Under the pieces are notes generated by a model. That model worked only from the letters and a program-made list of their open reading frames with translations, was not told where the DNA came from and searched no databases. From assembly GCA_021739695.1 (NCBI GenBank), contig JAIPBM010000004.1, forward strand, positions 1 to 64,000: 64,000 nt of DNA, in the 5' to 3' direction. The DNA is from Flavobacteriales bacterium (GTDB lineage Bacteria; Bacteroidota; Bacteroidia; UBA10329). Made by a program: the position numbers and the translations under genes. Below, one piece after another: positions 40,101-48,870 of this stretch (position 1 is the stretch's first letter; each line of letters opens with the position of its first letter).

Positions 40101-40458
40101 GTTGGTAAGTGGGAATTACTACGTTGAAGCGTGGGATGAAAATGGTTGTACAGGAACGTCTTTCAATGTTGAGTTCACATTTACTGGAGTCTTCGATTTG
40201 GAAAGTTTGGTAGACCTTGAACTATACCCAAATCCGACCAACGGAACTTTTACATTACAAGCTGAATTAGGAATAAACACTGATGTTACGCTAGCGTTAC
40301 GAGACGTAGTGGGACGAGAAATCATGGTGCCAGAATATATTTCTGGAGTTTCCACAATTAGAAAAGAATTCAATATTTCACATCTTGATGCAGGCGTGTA
40401 TTTTGTACAATTGTCAATGCCTCAGGGTGTTGTTGTAAGGTCTGTGGTAAAGAATTGA
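34192..40458 (+). CDS. Giant secreted T9SS type A protein: P-domain-like, HYR and PKD-like repeats (protein B)
   Basis: This 2088-residue protein has a signal peptide ending near VSSAQ (residue 20). Residues 24-180 form a jelly-roll region like the proprotein-convertase P domain (FGNWNLRVGDND). Three HYR domains follow at about 183-430, with DNCS and FPxGTxxVTY motifs. Nine PKD-like GGDECDLDF units occupy nt 36000-38190, then three SFxGLxxxYC units and Ig-like domains, and a type A sorting domain begins at YPNPTNG (nt about 40225). From the PKD-like units to the C-terminus it parallels protein A closely, although their N-termini are unrelated. Its N-terminus instead matches the 44017 protein. 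A cell-surface adhesin or matrix role is inferred. Confidence 0.92.
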   Translation: MKNIYSFLFVFTAFASVSSAQQVTQTWSAPSSVTIDNVGNYGYSAPAVTFNQGQFTSGCRVSDVDVIINWAKTDGTCSAPTGGSSYHEETSFRIDGPTGNEVLAQPATWSGNATTNNVITTFNQGSTIPSGTPATGTYGPNNGNLDNYIGDVPFGNWNLRVGDNDIDDPVCLVSYSVRITTSTDTDSPVFTSAPSNFNVNTDPGNCTAVVTWPTPVATDQCSVTLSQTAGLPSGSAFPIGTSTVTYQAVDPYSHVTTHSFTVTVTDNQNPTVACPVNPSANAPSGNCAANVSFTTPTPSDNCPGATVAQIAGPTSGSSFPVGNTTVTFRATDAAGNTGDCSFQVEVLDIEDPAISCPANINTVSTNGSCGALVTYSTPVGTDNCSGVQTVLTAGYPTGLSFPSGTTTVTYLAIDASGNQNDCSFTVTVDPVPNGTLSLPPTSVCQGNPTDITFTFSSGSGPFNVSFTDGISVFTVNGVQSGDTYTIVPPTSVTYSYTSIQDATGCARTSGFLGTASVVVTPIPVVNFSGLDQVYCVSDADVTLTGNQNGGSFSGTGIAPLGTGTATFSPSGAGPTGPYDITYEFTDINGCTDSQVQQVSVDAQPVADAGAGGDECDLDFTFSAVPTVGVGTWTTVSGPGLPFFSDINSATSIVQVSAVGTYVFRWTEVNGECSDFDEVTVNFYQVPSPNPGFGGAECDLNFQLGATPSVGVGTWSAIGPGTATFTPDANDPNAVVDVDTYGTYSLIWTEDNNGCSNSASISVVFDQLAVSNAGSGGDECDLNFTFSAVPSVGTGVWTATGPGAVTYSSPNSPTATATVSNDGTYVFTWTETSGNCVSVDQVTVNFYQQPVANAGSGGDECDLDFALNAIASSGTGTWTSSDPGNTTFSNASSPTSTVSVSQYGTYDFTWTEVNGTCSDAATITVNFYEQPTANAGLGGDECDLDFTFTGVASVGVGLWTSVGPGTASFTNDLDATTDVTVSAYGTYTFTWNEINGTCSDAASVTVNFYEQPVADAGTGGDECDLNFLLVSTPSVGLGVWSITSGPGVATFNNAVSPVSLVTVDTYGSYEFTWTETNGSCSDASTVTVNFYQQPVADAGNGGNECDLDFVLSAVPSYGNGLWTSSGPGSASFLDDADPNTAVTVTQSGAYTFTWTETNGSCVDSDDVQVNLYDQPVADAGQGGDECDLNFTFSGVSSFGTGTWTYTGAGNAFFSNANSATGAVTVDTYGSYDFTWTEVNGICSDAATITVNFYQQPVANAGNGGSECDLDFNLNATASVGVGTWTFTGPGSATFSPDGNTPNAIVTVDATGQYTFTWTENNSGCSDSEDVIVVFNPLPVVSFSGLLPNYCIDQTSPVALTGSPAGGTFSGLGISGNSFVPSIAGVGTIFITYTYTDLNGCTDSETQAVDVNGLPVVSFTGLSMAYCEDDATSYTLTGVPAGGNFSGLGISGNDFVPVNAGAGIHTVTYTYSDPFGCTSFEDQSVTINELPVVSFTGLAASYCENASNASLVGNPVGGTFSGTGIIGSAFSPVAAGVGLHTVTYTYTDVNGCTNSIDQQVQVNDLPLPVITPGGVSEICAGSNLVLNAGGGYSVYNWSNSTNGQTTTITQAGSYNVIVTSDEGCSGTSAPIQVVVNQPPVVDLGNDTTICTGQVLNLNAGNNGATYLWSTTEITQSINVTTTGAFTVQVTDGNGCIGTDDVAVTVSNLLDPVIVASGPLSFCDGESVTLDGGSGYFTYLWSTGEQTSTIDVNTSGVVELQVWDQFGCGGSDEAIVSVLQLPNAVISPAGPIAVCSGDSVVLSASSNFANYDWSPNGEGTSSITVTQSGTYAVTVQDPNNGCEATSSPVQVTINISIPPTIVASGATEFCNGESVSLSVQPGPYNSYLWSTGSTTPSIVVTHTGDISVTVLDANNCLDSTLLGNPIHIEVWEPQPIAMQQGDSVVVTNGPFNQYQWYLNGGPIPGATADVYVPLVSGNYYVEAWDENGCTGTSFNVEFTFTGVFDLESLVDLELYPNPTNGTFTLQAELGINTDVTLALRDVVGREIMVPEYISGVSTIRKEFNISHLDAGVYFVQLSMPQGVVVRSVVKN
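36000..38190 (+). repeat. Nine PKD-like GGDECDLDF repeats in protein B
   Basis: Nine units share the QPVADAG, GGDECDL(D/N)F, GxGxWT, GPGxATF and TWTExNGxCSD pattern with the twelve-unit block of protein A. Some units match A units more closely than their own neighbours, for example the unit ending FTNDLD/FSDDLD. Confidence 0.9.
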
Positions 40459-40559
40459 AATTCCTCGTTGAGGAACAGATGGTCAAATTGAAGGTGTCAA
40501 TAATTAGTATTGACGACAGTTCGTTGTACTTTTAGCAGATTAATTATAGCCTCAAATAC

Positions 40560-43500
40560 ATGAACAAGTTTGTATCAGTCTGTTTATTCCTGTTTATTTC
40601 AGCTTCGTCTTTTGCTCAGTCAAACTGCGACTTTTGGTATGTGTCCCCTACGGGAGCGGGAACATTAGGAACATCTGACCAGCCGGTCACATTTGCATAT
40701 GCACTTGCAAATGTGACACCAGCTCGTAACCATATCAGGGTACTTGGCGGAACCTATAGCTTTTCGGATAAGATTCTCCTTGTTTCTGATGTCACTATTG
40801 AAGGAGGCTATCAGATAAGTGGTTCAGATTGGGTTCTTTCCAGTAATGTGAATACCAACTTTAACGTGATTCCACCATTGGAAACCGTTAACATTGGTGG
40901 AACCGATGTTGGTCACTACGTAGGAGTGGAAGCTTCTGGTTTAACAGGATTCGTTTTACGCAATTTGACTATAAATGTAAAATTAGCTGGGGCAACTGGA
41001 ACAACGGATAACAGAGGAAGAAATATTTATGGACTGTACTTGGATGGAAGTTCAGATTATACCATTTCACGGGTTGTTGTTAATACGGGCGATGCTTCAG
41101 ACGGAGCAGGTGGAGTAGCAGGACAAAATGGGCTTTCAGGCGCTAATGGCGATCTCGGTCAACAAGGAAATTGTGATGGTTGTTTCTTCCCATGGTGCAA
41201 TGCTGGAGCTGGAGCTCCTGGAGGCGCGGGTGGTCTTGGCGGTGGTGGAACTGCTGCTGGTCAAGATGGCACTGGTGTAAATGGTGGCGGAGGTGGAAAA
41301 GGCGGCAATGGAGGTGTAGAAGGATCCAATGCTGGTCAAGCAGGACAAGAAGGTGGTGGAGTTGCTAGTTCTCCCGCTAATACAACAGGGGGAGGAACAG
41401 CAGGAGGCGGAGGAGATCCAGGAGGTGACGGAGCGAACGGAAGTGCAGGAGCAAATGGAACTGCTGGAGCAAACGGTGCAAGCTCACCTGCTGGTACGGT
41501 TTCAGGTGGGTTTTTCATTCCCGGGGCTCAGGCCAGTGCTGGTGTGAACGGAATTGCTGGAAAAGGCGGTCGCGGTGGCGGTGGCGGTGGCGGTCAAGGC
41601 TGCTCTCTTTGTGATGATGGACCAGGAAATGCAGGTGGTGCTGGCGGTGGCGGAGGTCAAGCTGGAACTGGAGGAACTGGTGGTTATGGTGGTGGCTCCA
41701 CATATGGGGTTTTTGCTTGGAGCAACGGTTCTAACGGGAACATAATTGATACAGAATTGAATCCAGGTGCCGCGGGTGCTGGAGGTGCAGGTGGACTAGG
41801 AGGAAGTGGAGCTGCTGGTGGAAATGGGGGAAATGGGGCAACGGCTTGTTCCTCAGAAATTGGTGAAGGTGGGGATGGAGGTGCAGGAGGCTCTGGTGGT
41901 TCAGGCGGCAACGGTGCTTCTGGAGCTAGTGGTGTTGCGTTAGCATCCGCATCAACTGGAACGGCACTAAATGTTTTAGGGACTACAGTTCCATCAACCT
42001 ACAGTCCTGTTACGGTTTTTCAAAATCAAGGATGTACGAATTCTGAAATTACGATCTCTAAAAACGGTGGAAGTTTTGATCTCACAGGAATGGGGAATGC
42101 ACAACTGGTCAATGATCTTGACTTGAATACCAGCAGTTTCACAATTGCTTCAAATAATGTTGCCGTGTATTATGGAACAACGGGTCAGCAGAATGTAGTG
42201 ATCAGCGGAACAGTTTATAACGATTACATTGATATTGTAACTTCTAGACCATTGCCGGTGATAGAGGTTTTAATGAATAGCCTCCCTGTTTCCAGCCTCT
42301 GTGTCGGAGCGTCAGTTGACCTCAATACGCCTACAGTTGGTGCAAGTTATGAGTGGTCGATTGTGTCTAGTGCAATCGGTGCAGTACCCACAGGTGGAGC
42401 TTCGTCTACAAGTAGCTCTCATACCTTTAATTCGGTTGGAACTTTTTATGTGAAACTTCGGGTAAAGGATGAATGTTGCGGTTGGTCAATTCCAGTATAT
42501 CAGGAAATAACGGTGACTCCCGGGCCGACCGTTGATCTTGGAATCGAGGATACAACCATTTGCGGACAGAACACGATAACTTTCGATGCTGGAATAGGCT
42601 TCAACTCGTATTCTTGGAGCCCTTCAGGAGACACAACTCAAACGTTAACGATTGACAACACTGGGATTTACACGGTTTTTGTAACCGATGCCAACGGTTG
42701 TGTAGGACAAGATCAGGTGCAAGTTGGGGTTAGTGAACCACTTAACCTGGTGGTTATTCCCGATGGTCCTACTTCATTCTGCGTAGGAGGCGAGGTTACA
42801 TTAAGCTCTGATGCTGGATTTGCTACATATCTTTGGTCTGACGGAAGCACCACAGCTGATTCGCTTACGGTCACTCAATCAGGAGACTATTATGTTATCG
42901 TGGAAGACGATCTAGGCTGCACTGGCATATCGCAAATTGTTCAAGTGAGTGTTAATTCGCTACCAAACGCGGCCATAAATGCGCTTGGACCATTGTCGTT
43001 TTGTCCAGGAGACAGCGTAATTCTTGCTGCCCCGGTTGGATACGTTGGTTACGAGTGGTCATCCGGTTCTTCAAATGATAGTATTGCTGTGAATTCAGCT
43101 CAGCAAGTAACGTTGACAGTAACAAGTGCACAAGGATGTGTCAATAGCTCTTCTGTTGATGTAAGCATCTATCCACAGCCTAGTCCTCAGATATCGGGTG
43201 ATGGACCGTTTGAGTTTTGCACAGGTGAAAATGTTGTTCTCAGTGTAGGTTCGAATTATTCCTCTTATTTGTGGTCGAGTGGTTCAACCAGTCAAACTAT
43301 TACGGTAACAGAATCTGGTCTGTATGGAGTGAGCGTGATTGACTTGAATGGTTGTGTAGATAGCACATTACTTGCCACACCGGTCTCTGTGACCGTATTC
43401 GAGCCTCAACCAGTGATTGTTCAATCAGGGGATTCGCTTATTATTACGAATGCTGGCGATTTTGGGGCAATTCAATGGTATTACAACGGAAATCCAATCT

Positions 43501-43889
43501 CGGGAGAAAATGGATCCGTTTACGTCATTACGTCAAGTGGAAATTACACAGCATCAGGGACTGATGATAATGGATGTATGGGCTTTTCGCCAAACTACGA
43601 GATGACGTGTTGTGTTGGAATCGGAGAGATAAATGACTTAAGTTATTTGAACATTTATCCGAATCCAACTTCGGGCATGATTACGCTCGAGGCGGAATTT
43701 GTCAATGAAACGGAAGTCTCGATCCTCATATTTGATATTGCTGGAAAGGAAATGATTGCATATTTCTTCGGTACTCCCGTTTCGAGCGTTCAGAAGTCAT
43801 TCGACTTGAATACGTTGGCATCGGGCGTTTACTTTTTGCGGGTTACAACGAACAATGGAGCAATCGTTCACCGAATTGTCAAAAAGTAA
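40560..43889 (+). CDS. Secreted T9SS type A protein: beta-helix and Gly-rich domain (protein A')
   Basis: A 1109-residue relative of the protein encoded at 23504. The signal peptide ends near SFAQ (residue 20). Residues about 22-175 resemble the beginning of a right-handed beta-helix (CDFWYVSP, DVTIEGGY, LRNLTIN, matching CNIWYVAP and NVIIEGGY in protein A). Residues about 180-460 are Gly-rich. The CCGWSIPV motif found in A also occurs here. About four Ig-like domains (YLWS and SYSWS motifs) follow, and the type A sorting domain starts after CCVGI at IYPNPTSG (nt about 43660). It lacks the PKD-like block of A. Its last 250 residues are closest to those of the next gene rather than to A. Confidence 0.92.
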   Translation: MNKFVSVCLFLFISASSFAQSNCDFWYVSPTGAGTLGTSDQPVTFAYALANVTPARNHIRVLGGTYSFSDKILLVSDVTIEGGYQISGSDWVLSSNVNTNFNVIPPLETVNIGGTDVGHYVGVEASGLTGFVLRNLTINVKLAGATGTTDNRGRNIYGLYLDGSSDYTISRVVVNTGDASDGAGGVAGQNGLSGANGDLGQQGNCDGCFFPWCNAGAGAPGGAGGLGGGGTAAGQDGTGVNGGGGGKGGNGGVEGSNAGQAGQEGGGVASSPANTTGGGTAGGGGDPGGDGANGSAGANGTAGANGASSPAGTVSGGFFIPGAQASAGVNGIAGKGGRGGGGGGGQGCSLCDDGPGNAGGAGGGGGQAGTGGTGGYGGGSTYGVFAWSNGSNGNIIDTELNPGAAGAGGAGGLGGSGAAGGNGGNGATACSSEIGEGGDGGAGGSGGSGGNGASGASGVALASASTGTALNVLGTTVPSTYSPVTVFQNQGCTNSEITISKNGGSFDLTGMGNAQLVNDLDLNTSSFTIASNNVAVYYGTTGQQNVVISGTVYNDYIDIVTSRPLPVIEVLMNSLPVSSLCVGASVDLNTPTVGASYEWSIVSSAIGAVPTGGASSTSSSHTFNSVGTFYVKLRVKDECCGWSIPVYQEITVTPGPTVDLGIEDTTICGQNTITFDAGIGFNSYSWSPSGDTTQTLTIDNTGIYTVFVTDANGCVGQDQVQVGVSEPLNLVVIPDGPTSFCVGGEVTLSSDAGFATYLWSDGSTTADSLTVTQSGDYYVIVEDDLGCTGISQIVQVSVNSLPNAAINALGPLSFCPGDSVILAAPVGYVGYEWSSGSSNDSIAVNSAQQVTLTVTSAQGCVNSSSVDVSIYPQPSPQISGDGPFEFCTGENVVLSVGSNYSSYLWSSGSTSQTITVTESGLYGVSVIDLNGCVDSTLLATPVSVTVFEPQPVIVQSGDSLIITNAGDFGAIQWYYNGNPISGENGSVYVITSSGNYTASGTDDNGCMGFSPNYEMTCCVGIGEINDLSYLNIYPNPTSGMITLEAEFVNETEVSILIFDIAGKEMIAYFFGTPVSSVQKSFDLNTLASGVYFLRVTTNNGAIVHRIVKK

Positions 43890-44016
43890 GAAGGGGCTTT
43901 TATCAGATCCCCATGATTTTAAACACCTTGTTGAATTTGTTGTGAGATATGTTCAACGAGAAGAAAAAACATTAATTTCGTTCACTTATCAACTGTGAAT
44001 TTTAGGCAACCCCGAT

Positions 44017-47000
44017 ATGAAAAAAATATTACTGTTCATTTTTGCTGCTTCTATTTGTTCTGAGACTGCTTTTTCTCAGATTGAAACAGTTTCTAGATCT
44101 TTCTACAACGCAAGTTCGGTCTCAGTCGATAATCAGGTCTTCCCATTGACCCCTGTCTCTTTTGCTTCAACTGACTTTACTACTGGCTGCGTGGTTTCTG
44201 ATGTTAATGTTGTGATTGAATGGGCCAAAACAGCAGGCACTTGTACTGCGCCTACTGGAGGTAATTCTTTCCATAATGAGACTAGCTTCAGAATAGTTGG
44301 CCCAACTGCCACTCAAGATCTTGCCGTTGCTGGAACCTGGTCTGGCGCTGTTTCGACTACCTCGGTCACCACCACGTTTAGTGATGGAAATGCTATTCCT
44401 TCTGGAACTCCTGTTACTGGGACTTTTGGGCCCAATGCAGGCAGTCTTGCGGTTTATAATGGTCAATCTCCTTTCGGTTCGTGGCATTTAGAAGCTGGTG
44501 ATAACAATATAGGTGCGCCTCTTTGTATTACTTTTTATGAAGTTCAGGTGAGCGTGGATGGTGACGTAACTGCTCCTCTGATAACACTTCCTGCTGATAT
44601 TACCGTAAATGCAGACCTAGGTTCATGTACCTCAACGGTTAGTTGGACACCTGTGACTGCAACTGACGCATGTACTGCAACATTAACTCAATTGAGCGGT
44701 CCAACGAACGGTGGCTTGTTCACAACAGGGGTGACTCCTGTTACTTTTCAAGCTTCTGACCCTTACGGGAATATTGCTACTCAAAGTTTTAACGTAACTG
44801 TTATAGATAATCAGAATCCAACTATCACTTGTCCTGGTACTGTTTTCGCGGGATGCAATACGGTGGTCAATTATCCACTTCCAATTGCGTCAGATAACTG
44901 CTCGGGGGTTACGTTAAGTTTAAGCTCTGGTCCAGCAAGTGGCGGAACTTTTGCTCCTGGAACGACAGTAGTAACATATGATGCAGTTGACGCTTCTGCA
45001 AATGTGGCTTCTTGTTCATTCAATGTTGTTGTGGATGTTCCTTCTACCGATCCCACATCAGTCACTGCAAGTACCACTGCGGTTTGTTCTGGTGCACCTG
45101 TAACACTTTCCGTTAATGGCGGAACATTGGGAACCAATGCCCAATGGTATTGGTACATTGGAAGTTGTGGAGGTCAGTTGGTTGGTGCAGGACAGAGTAT
45201 CACAGTAAATCCATTGTCCACTGCAAACTATTTCGTTAGGGCTGAAAGTTCTTGTAATAGTACTGTGTGCGTCAACGTACTTGTGAATGTAACTGCCGCT
45301 CCAACTGTAGGTTTCAGTGGAATTACAAGTCCAAGCGCATGTGGAGCGGCTGATGGTACTATAACGGCAGTTGGTAGCGGTGGAACACCTCCTTATACGT
45401 TTGTCTGGAGCAACGGATCGGTTGGTGCTACAATTGTAGGACTTGCTGCAGGTCCTTATGAGGTTGAACTCATTGATCAAAATGGATGTACTGATTTTTC
45501 GTCAGTTTCCTTAAATGATCCAGGTGCATCGGTTGTATCTGTTGTAAGTAGTGATATCGATAACATAATTTGTGTGGGAGAGACTGTAACGTTTACCGCT
45601 TCGGGAGCATTTCAATATCAGTTTTACGTTAATGGCATTCCAGTTTCAACGCAAAATCCATTTGTAACTAATGCGTTGCAAAACGGAGATAATATTTATG
45701 TGACAGGTACGGATTACAATTTCTGTACTTACACAACGCAAGGACTTGCGATGACCGTTCATGATAATCCGCTGATTGACGAAACTGTATCTGACCCAAG
45801 TGCGTGTGCAGCTTCTGATGGCACTGTAATTACGAGTGTTTCTGGAGGATTACCACCTTATACATACTTGTGGAGTAATTCTGAAACTACACCAAACATT
45901 TCTGGGCTACCAGCAGGACCATATTTTGTGACCGTAACAGATAATCGTGGTTGTTTTTCCAACGAAACCTATGCCTTGAATGATCCAGGTGCTGCCTCTG
46001 TAACGTTAGCAAGTTCAGAAGATCCTAACAACATTATTTGCGCTGGAGAGTCAATCACATTCACTGCATCTGGTTCTGTTACCTACAACTTCTTTGTTGA
46101 TGGACAGTCAGTTTCCACTACTAATCCGTATACGACCACCGCTCTTACTAATGCTCAGTCAGTAGCAGCAACAGGAACGGATGCGAACAACTGTACTGCT
46201 ACAAGTAATATCATTTATCCGACCGTCAATCCAGGTCCAATTATTTCGTTGATTTCCAATGATACCGATAACGTGATTTGTGTTGGGCAAAGCATTTCGT
46301 TCTTCGCTTCAGGAGCACTTTCGTATGAATTCTTTGTTGATGGTGTGTCTCAAGGACCAGCTAGTTCCACAGCAGTCTTTGTAGCAACTGCTCTTGTTGA
46401 TGGGCAAGTTGTGACTGTTGTAGGTACTGATGGCAATGGTTGTGACGTTGAAAGTACTGGCATCACGGTTACAGTTAACCCTAGCCCTACAATTGCAATA
46501 ACCAGTAGCTCTGATCCTACTTCTTGTGGTGCAACAGATGGTGCGATTACTGCTGAAGCTAGTGGTGGAACCCCAGGCTACACTTATACTTGGAGCAATG
46601 GTGATGTTGGTCCAACGGTTGCGACTCTTAATGCTGGCAATTATTTTGTGTTGGCGACTGACGATGCTGGATGTACTGCAGCTACAAGCGCATCTCTAAG
46701 TGATGTTGGCTCAAGTCCAGTTACTCTGGCTTCAACAGCTACAAATAGCACAATATGCGGTGGCGAGTCGGTAACGTTTACCGGAACCGGAGCAACTACG
46801 TATGTATTCTTCGTAAACGGTCAGCAGGTTACCACAAACAATCCATTCGTTACAGATTCCTTGATGGATGGCGATATCATCGCAGTGATGGGATTGGACA
46901 CACAACTTTGCGCTGCTACCAGTGCACCTGTTACCTACACGGTTCATCCCGAGATTCAGATCGGCATATCTTCTCTTCTCAATCCGAGTACTTGTGGAGC

Positions 47001-48801
47001 TTCTGATGGTCAGATAAATACAATTGTTATTGGGGGTGTTCCAGCTTACACATATGCTTGGTCTAATAGTTTCACTACTGCGAATGCGATTGGGGTTCCT
47101 GCTGGAGCTTACTCTGTTACGGTTACTGATTCTAATGGATGTGAATCAAGTGATGCTGCTTCGTTAAGCGACCCAGGTACCCTTAGTGTTTCTTTGGTTG
47201 CAAGCCCGTCCGGTCTTATCATTTGTGAGGGGACGGAGATTGAGTTTACTGCAGCGGCAAGTAGTGCTAGCACGTTCGAGTTTTTCCTTGATGGAGTTTC
47301 TGTTGGATCAACGAATCCATACCTGAACTCAACGCTAGTTGATGGGCAGACAGTGGCCGTTACTGGCACAGATGTGAACAGCTGTACTGCGACTAGTCCA
47401 GGTTTGACGTATCAGGTGCTTCCTAATCCATCTGTAACCTTGGCGTTCTCGAATCAAGCGTGTTCGAATGGTGCCGAAATAGAATTTGTAGAGGGGTCTC
47501 CAGCAGGAGGTACTTATACGGTTGTCTATAATGGATTCCCAATTATCGGTGACCTTTTCTTCCCAGACCTTGCTGGTCCAGGAGCTATCAATGTTGATTA
47601 CACGTATACAGCTGCAAATGGTTGTTCAACTACTGCTTCAGATGATTATATCGTTTTACAAGCACCGCAGGTTGATTTAGGTAATGACACAACTGTTTGT
47701 AGCATTACACTTGATGCAGGTATCGGATACAACTCTTATGATTGGACAAATACTGGAGAAACAACCCAAACAGTACAAGCTAGTGTGACTGGTATTTACG
47801 AAGTAACTGTAGTTGATGGCAACGGTTGTATTGGGGGGGATCAGATAGCAGTTATAGTTAATCCTATTCCTGCGCCTGTGATATCTGGAGGTGTTCAGTT
47901 CTGTATTGGGGATTCTGCTTATCTAACTACGGATCAATCATATTCAAGTTATGATTGGTCGACCGGATCTACCACCTATGAAGAGGCAGTATATACTTCG
48001 GAGACGGTAACGCTTACAGTAACTAACCAATATGGTTGTGTTGGAACAGCACAAGTGGTTACTGTTATGAATGAGCCTCAACCAGGTGCAGTGATCACTT
48101 GGGATGGACCATTGGAATTCTGTGTTGGTGAATCTGTTCATTTGGACGCAGGACCTGGATATGCATCATACCTCTGGAGTCACGGTTCTACAACACAAGT
48201 TGTCACTATCATTGAATCAGGTCAGTATTACGTGGTTGTTTTGGACGGAAATGGATGTATCGACAGTTCGATGGTTGCAGATCCGGTTATCGTTACTGTT
48301 ACTGACCCAGAGCCTATCGTTCAAGAGTCTGGCGATATTCTGACCATGACCAATGCCACTGATTTCAGTACGTATCAATGGTATTTGAATGGAGACCCAA
48401 TTCCTGGTGCTACTGGTGCTACATATGACATTGCCGGTACAGGTAGTGGAAACTATTCCGTTTGCGTAGTTGATGCTGGTGGTTGCGAAGGATGTTCCTT
48501 TAATTATGAGATGTCATGTTGTGTAGGGATTGAAGAAGCGAATTTTGATGGTAACGTTAATGTTTATCCAAATCCGAATAATGGGCTGTTCACTGTAGAG
48601 GTTGACTTGGTTCAGCAAATGAACCTCAGCATTGGATTGTTCGATGTGATCGGTAAGCAGATTTGGATGGACGATGCAATTGGAAACACAAGCCAAATGC
48701 GTAAGCAATATGATCTGAGCGAAATGCCTGATGGTGTTTACTTCTTGAGAATTCGCGCTGACAATCAGACTACTGTTGTAAAACTCATCAAGCAACAGTA
48801 A
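44017..48801 (+). CDS. Giant secreted T9SS type A protein: P-domain-like, HYR and SprB-like repeats (protein B')
   Basis: A 1594-residue relative of the 34192 protein. The signal peptide ends near AFSQ (residue 21). A P-domain-like jelly roll (FGSWHLEAGDNN) at about 24-180 is followed by two HYR domains (to about residue 345). The central part alternates four SprB-like units (SACGAADG or TSCGATDG, YTYxWSN, VTDxxGC, NDPG or SDPG) with five units carrying an I(I/V)C-G-FTASG core. Ig-like domains and a type A sorting domain (VYPNPNNG, after CCVGI) end the protein. It lacks the GGDECDLDF units of protein B. It is the last gene of the array, closed by a strong terminator. Confidence 0.92.
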   Translation: MKKILLFIFAASICSETAFSQIETVSRSFYNASSVSVDNQVFPLTPVSFASTDFTTGCVVSDVNVVIEWAKTAGTCTAPTGGNSFHNETSFRIVGPTATQDLAVAGTWSGAVSTTSVTTTFSDGNAIPSGTPVTGTFGPNAGSLAVYNGQSPFGSWHLEAGDNNIGAPLCITFYEVQVSVDGDVTAPLITLPADITVNADLGSCTSTVSWTPVTATDACTATLTQLSGPTNGGLFTTGVTPVTFQASDPYGNIATQSFNVTVIDNQNPTITCPGTVFAGCNTVVNYPLPIASDNCSGVTLSLSSGPASGGTFAPGTTVVTYDAVDASANVASCSFNVVVDVPSTDPTSVTASTTAVCSGAPVTLSVNGGTLGTNAQWYWYIGSCGGQLVGAGQSITVNPLSTANYFVRAESSCNSTVCVNVLVNVTAAPTVGFSGITSPSACGAADGTITAVGSGGTPPYTFVWSNGSVGATIVGLAAGPYEVELIDQNGCTDFSSVSLNDPGASVVSVVSSDIDNIICVGETVTFTASGAFQYQFYVNGIPVSTQNPFVTNALQNGDNIYVTGTDYNFCTYTTQGLAMTVHDNPLIDETVSDPSACAASDGTVITSVSGGLPPYTYLWSNSETTPNISGLPAGPYFVTVTDNRGCFSNETYALNDPGAASVTLASSEDPNNIICAGESITFTASGSVTYNFFVDGQSVSTTNPYTTTALTNAQSVAATGTDANNCTATSNIIYPTVNPGPIISLISNDTDNVICVGQSISFFASGALSYEFFVDGVSQGPASSTAVFVATALVDGQVVTVVGTDGNGCDVESTGITVTVNPSPTIAITSSSDPTSCGATDGAITAEASGGTPGYTYTWSNGDVGPTVATLNAGNYFVLATDDAGCTAATSASLSDVGSSPVTLASTATNSTICGGESVTFTGTGATTYVFFVNGQQVTTNNPFVTDSLMDGDIIAVMGLDTQLCAATSAPVTYTVHPEIQIGISSLLNPSTCGASDGQINTIVIGGVPAYTYAWSNSFTTANAIGVPAGAYSVTVTDSNGCESSDAASLSDPGTLSVSLVASPSGLIICEGTEIEFTAAASSASTFEFFLDGVSVGSTNPYLNSTLVDGQTVAVTGTDVNSCTATSPGLTYQVLPNPSVTLAFSNQACSNGAEIEFVEGSPAGGTYTVVYNGFPIIGDLFFPDLAGPGAINVDYTYTAANGCSTTASDDYIVLQAPQVDLGNDTTVCSITLDAGIGYNSYDWTNTGETTQTVQASVTGIYEVTVVDGNGCIGGDQIAVIVNPIPAPVISGGVQFCIGDSAYLTTDQSYSSYDWSTGSTTYEEAVYTSETVTLTVTNQYGCVGTAQVVTVMNEPQPGAVITWDGPLEFCVGESVHLDAGPGYASYLWSHGSTTQVVTIIESGQYYVVVLDGNGCIDSSMVADPVIVTVTDPEPIVQESGDILTMTNATDFSTYQWYLNGDPIPGATGATYDIAGTGSGNYSVCVVDAGGCEGCSFNYEMSCCVGIEEANFDGNVNVYPNPNNGLFTVEVDLVQQMNLSIGLFDVIGKQIWMDDAIGNTSQMRKQYDLSEMPDGVYFLRIRADNQTTVVKLIKQQ

Positions 48802-48821
48802 AACTTGAAGTTGTATAAAAG

Positions 48822-48850
48822 AAAAGCCCCGCTATTAGCGGGGCTTTTTT
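48822..48850. terminator. Bidirectional intrinsic terminator between array and metabolic genes
   Basis: Perfect stem AGCCCCGCT/AGCGGGGCT with an ATT loop, flanked by A-tract and T-tract, sits between convergent genes (stop at 48801 and stop at 48871) and can serve both strands. Confidence 0.92.
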
Positions 48851-48870
48851 AATTGACGTAGATCAAGAAA

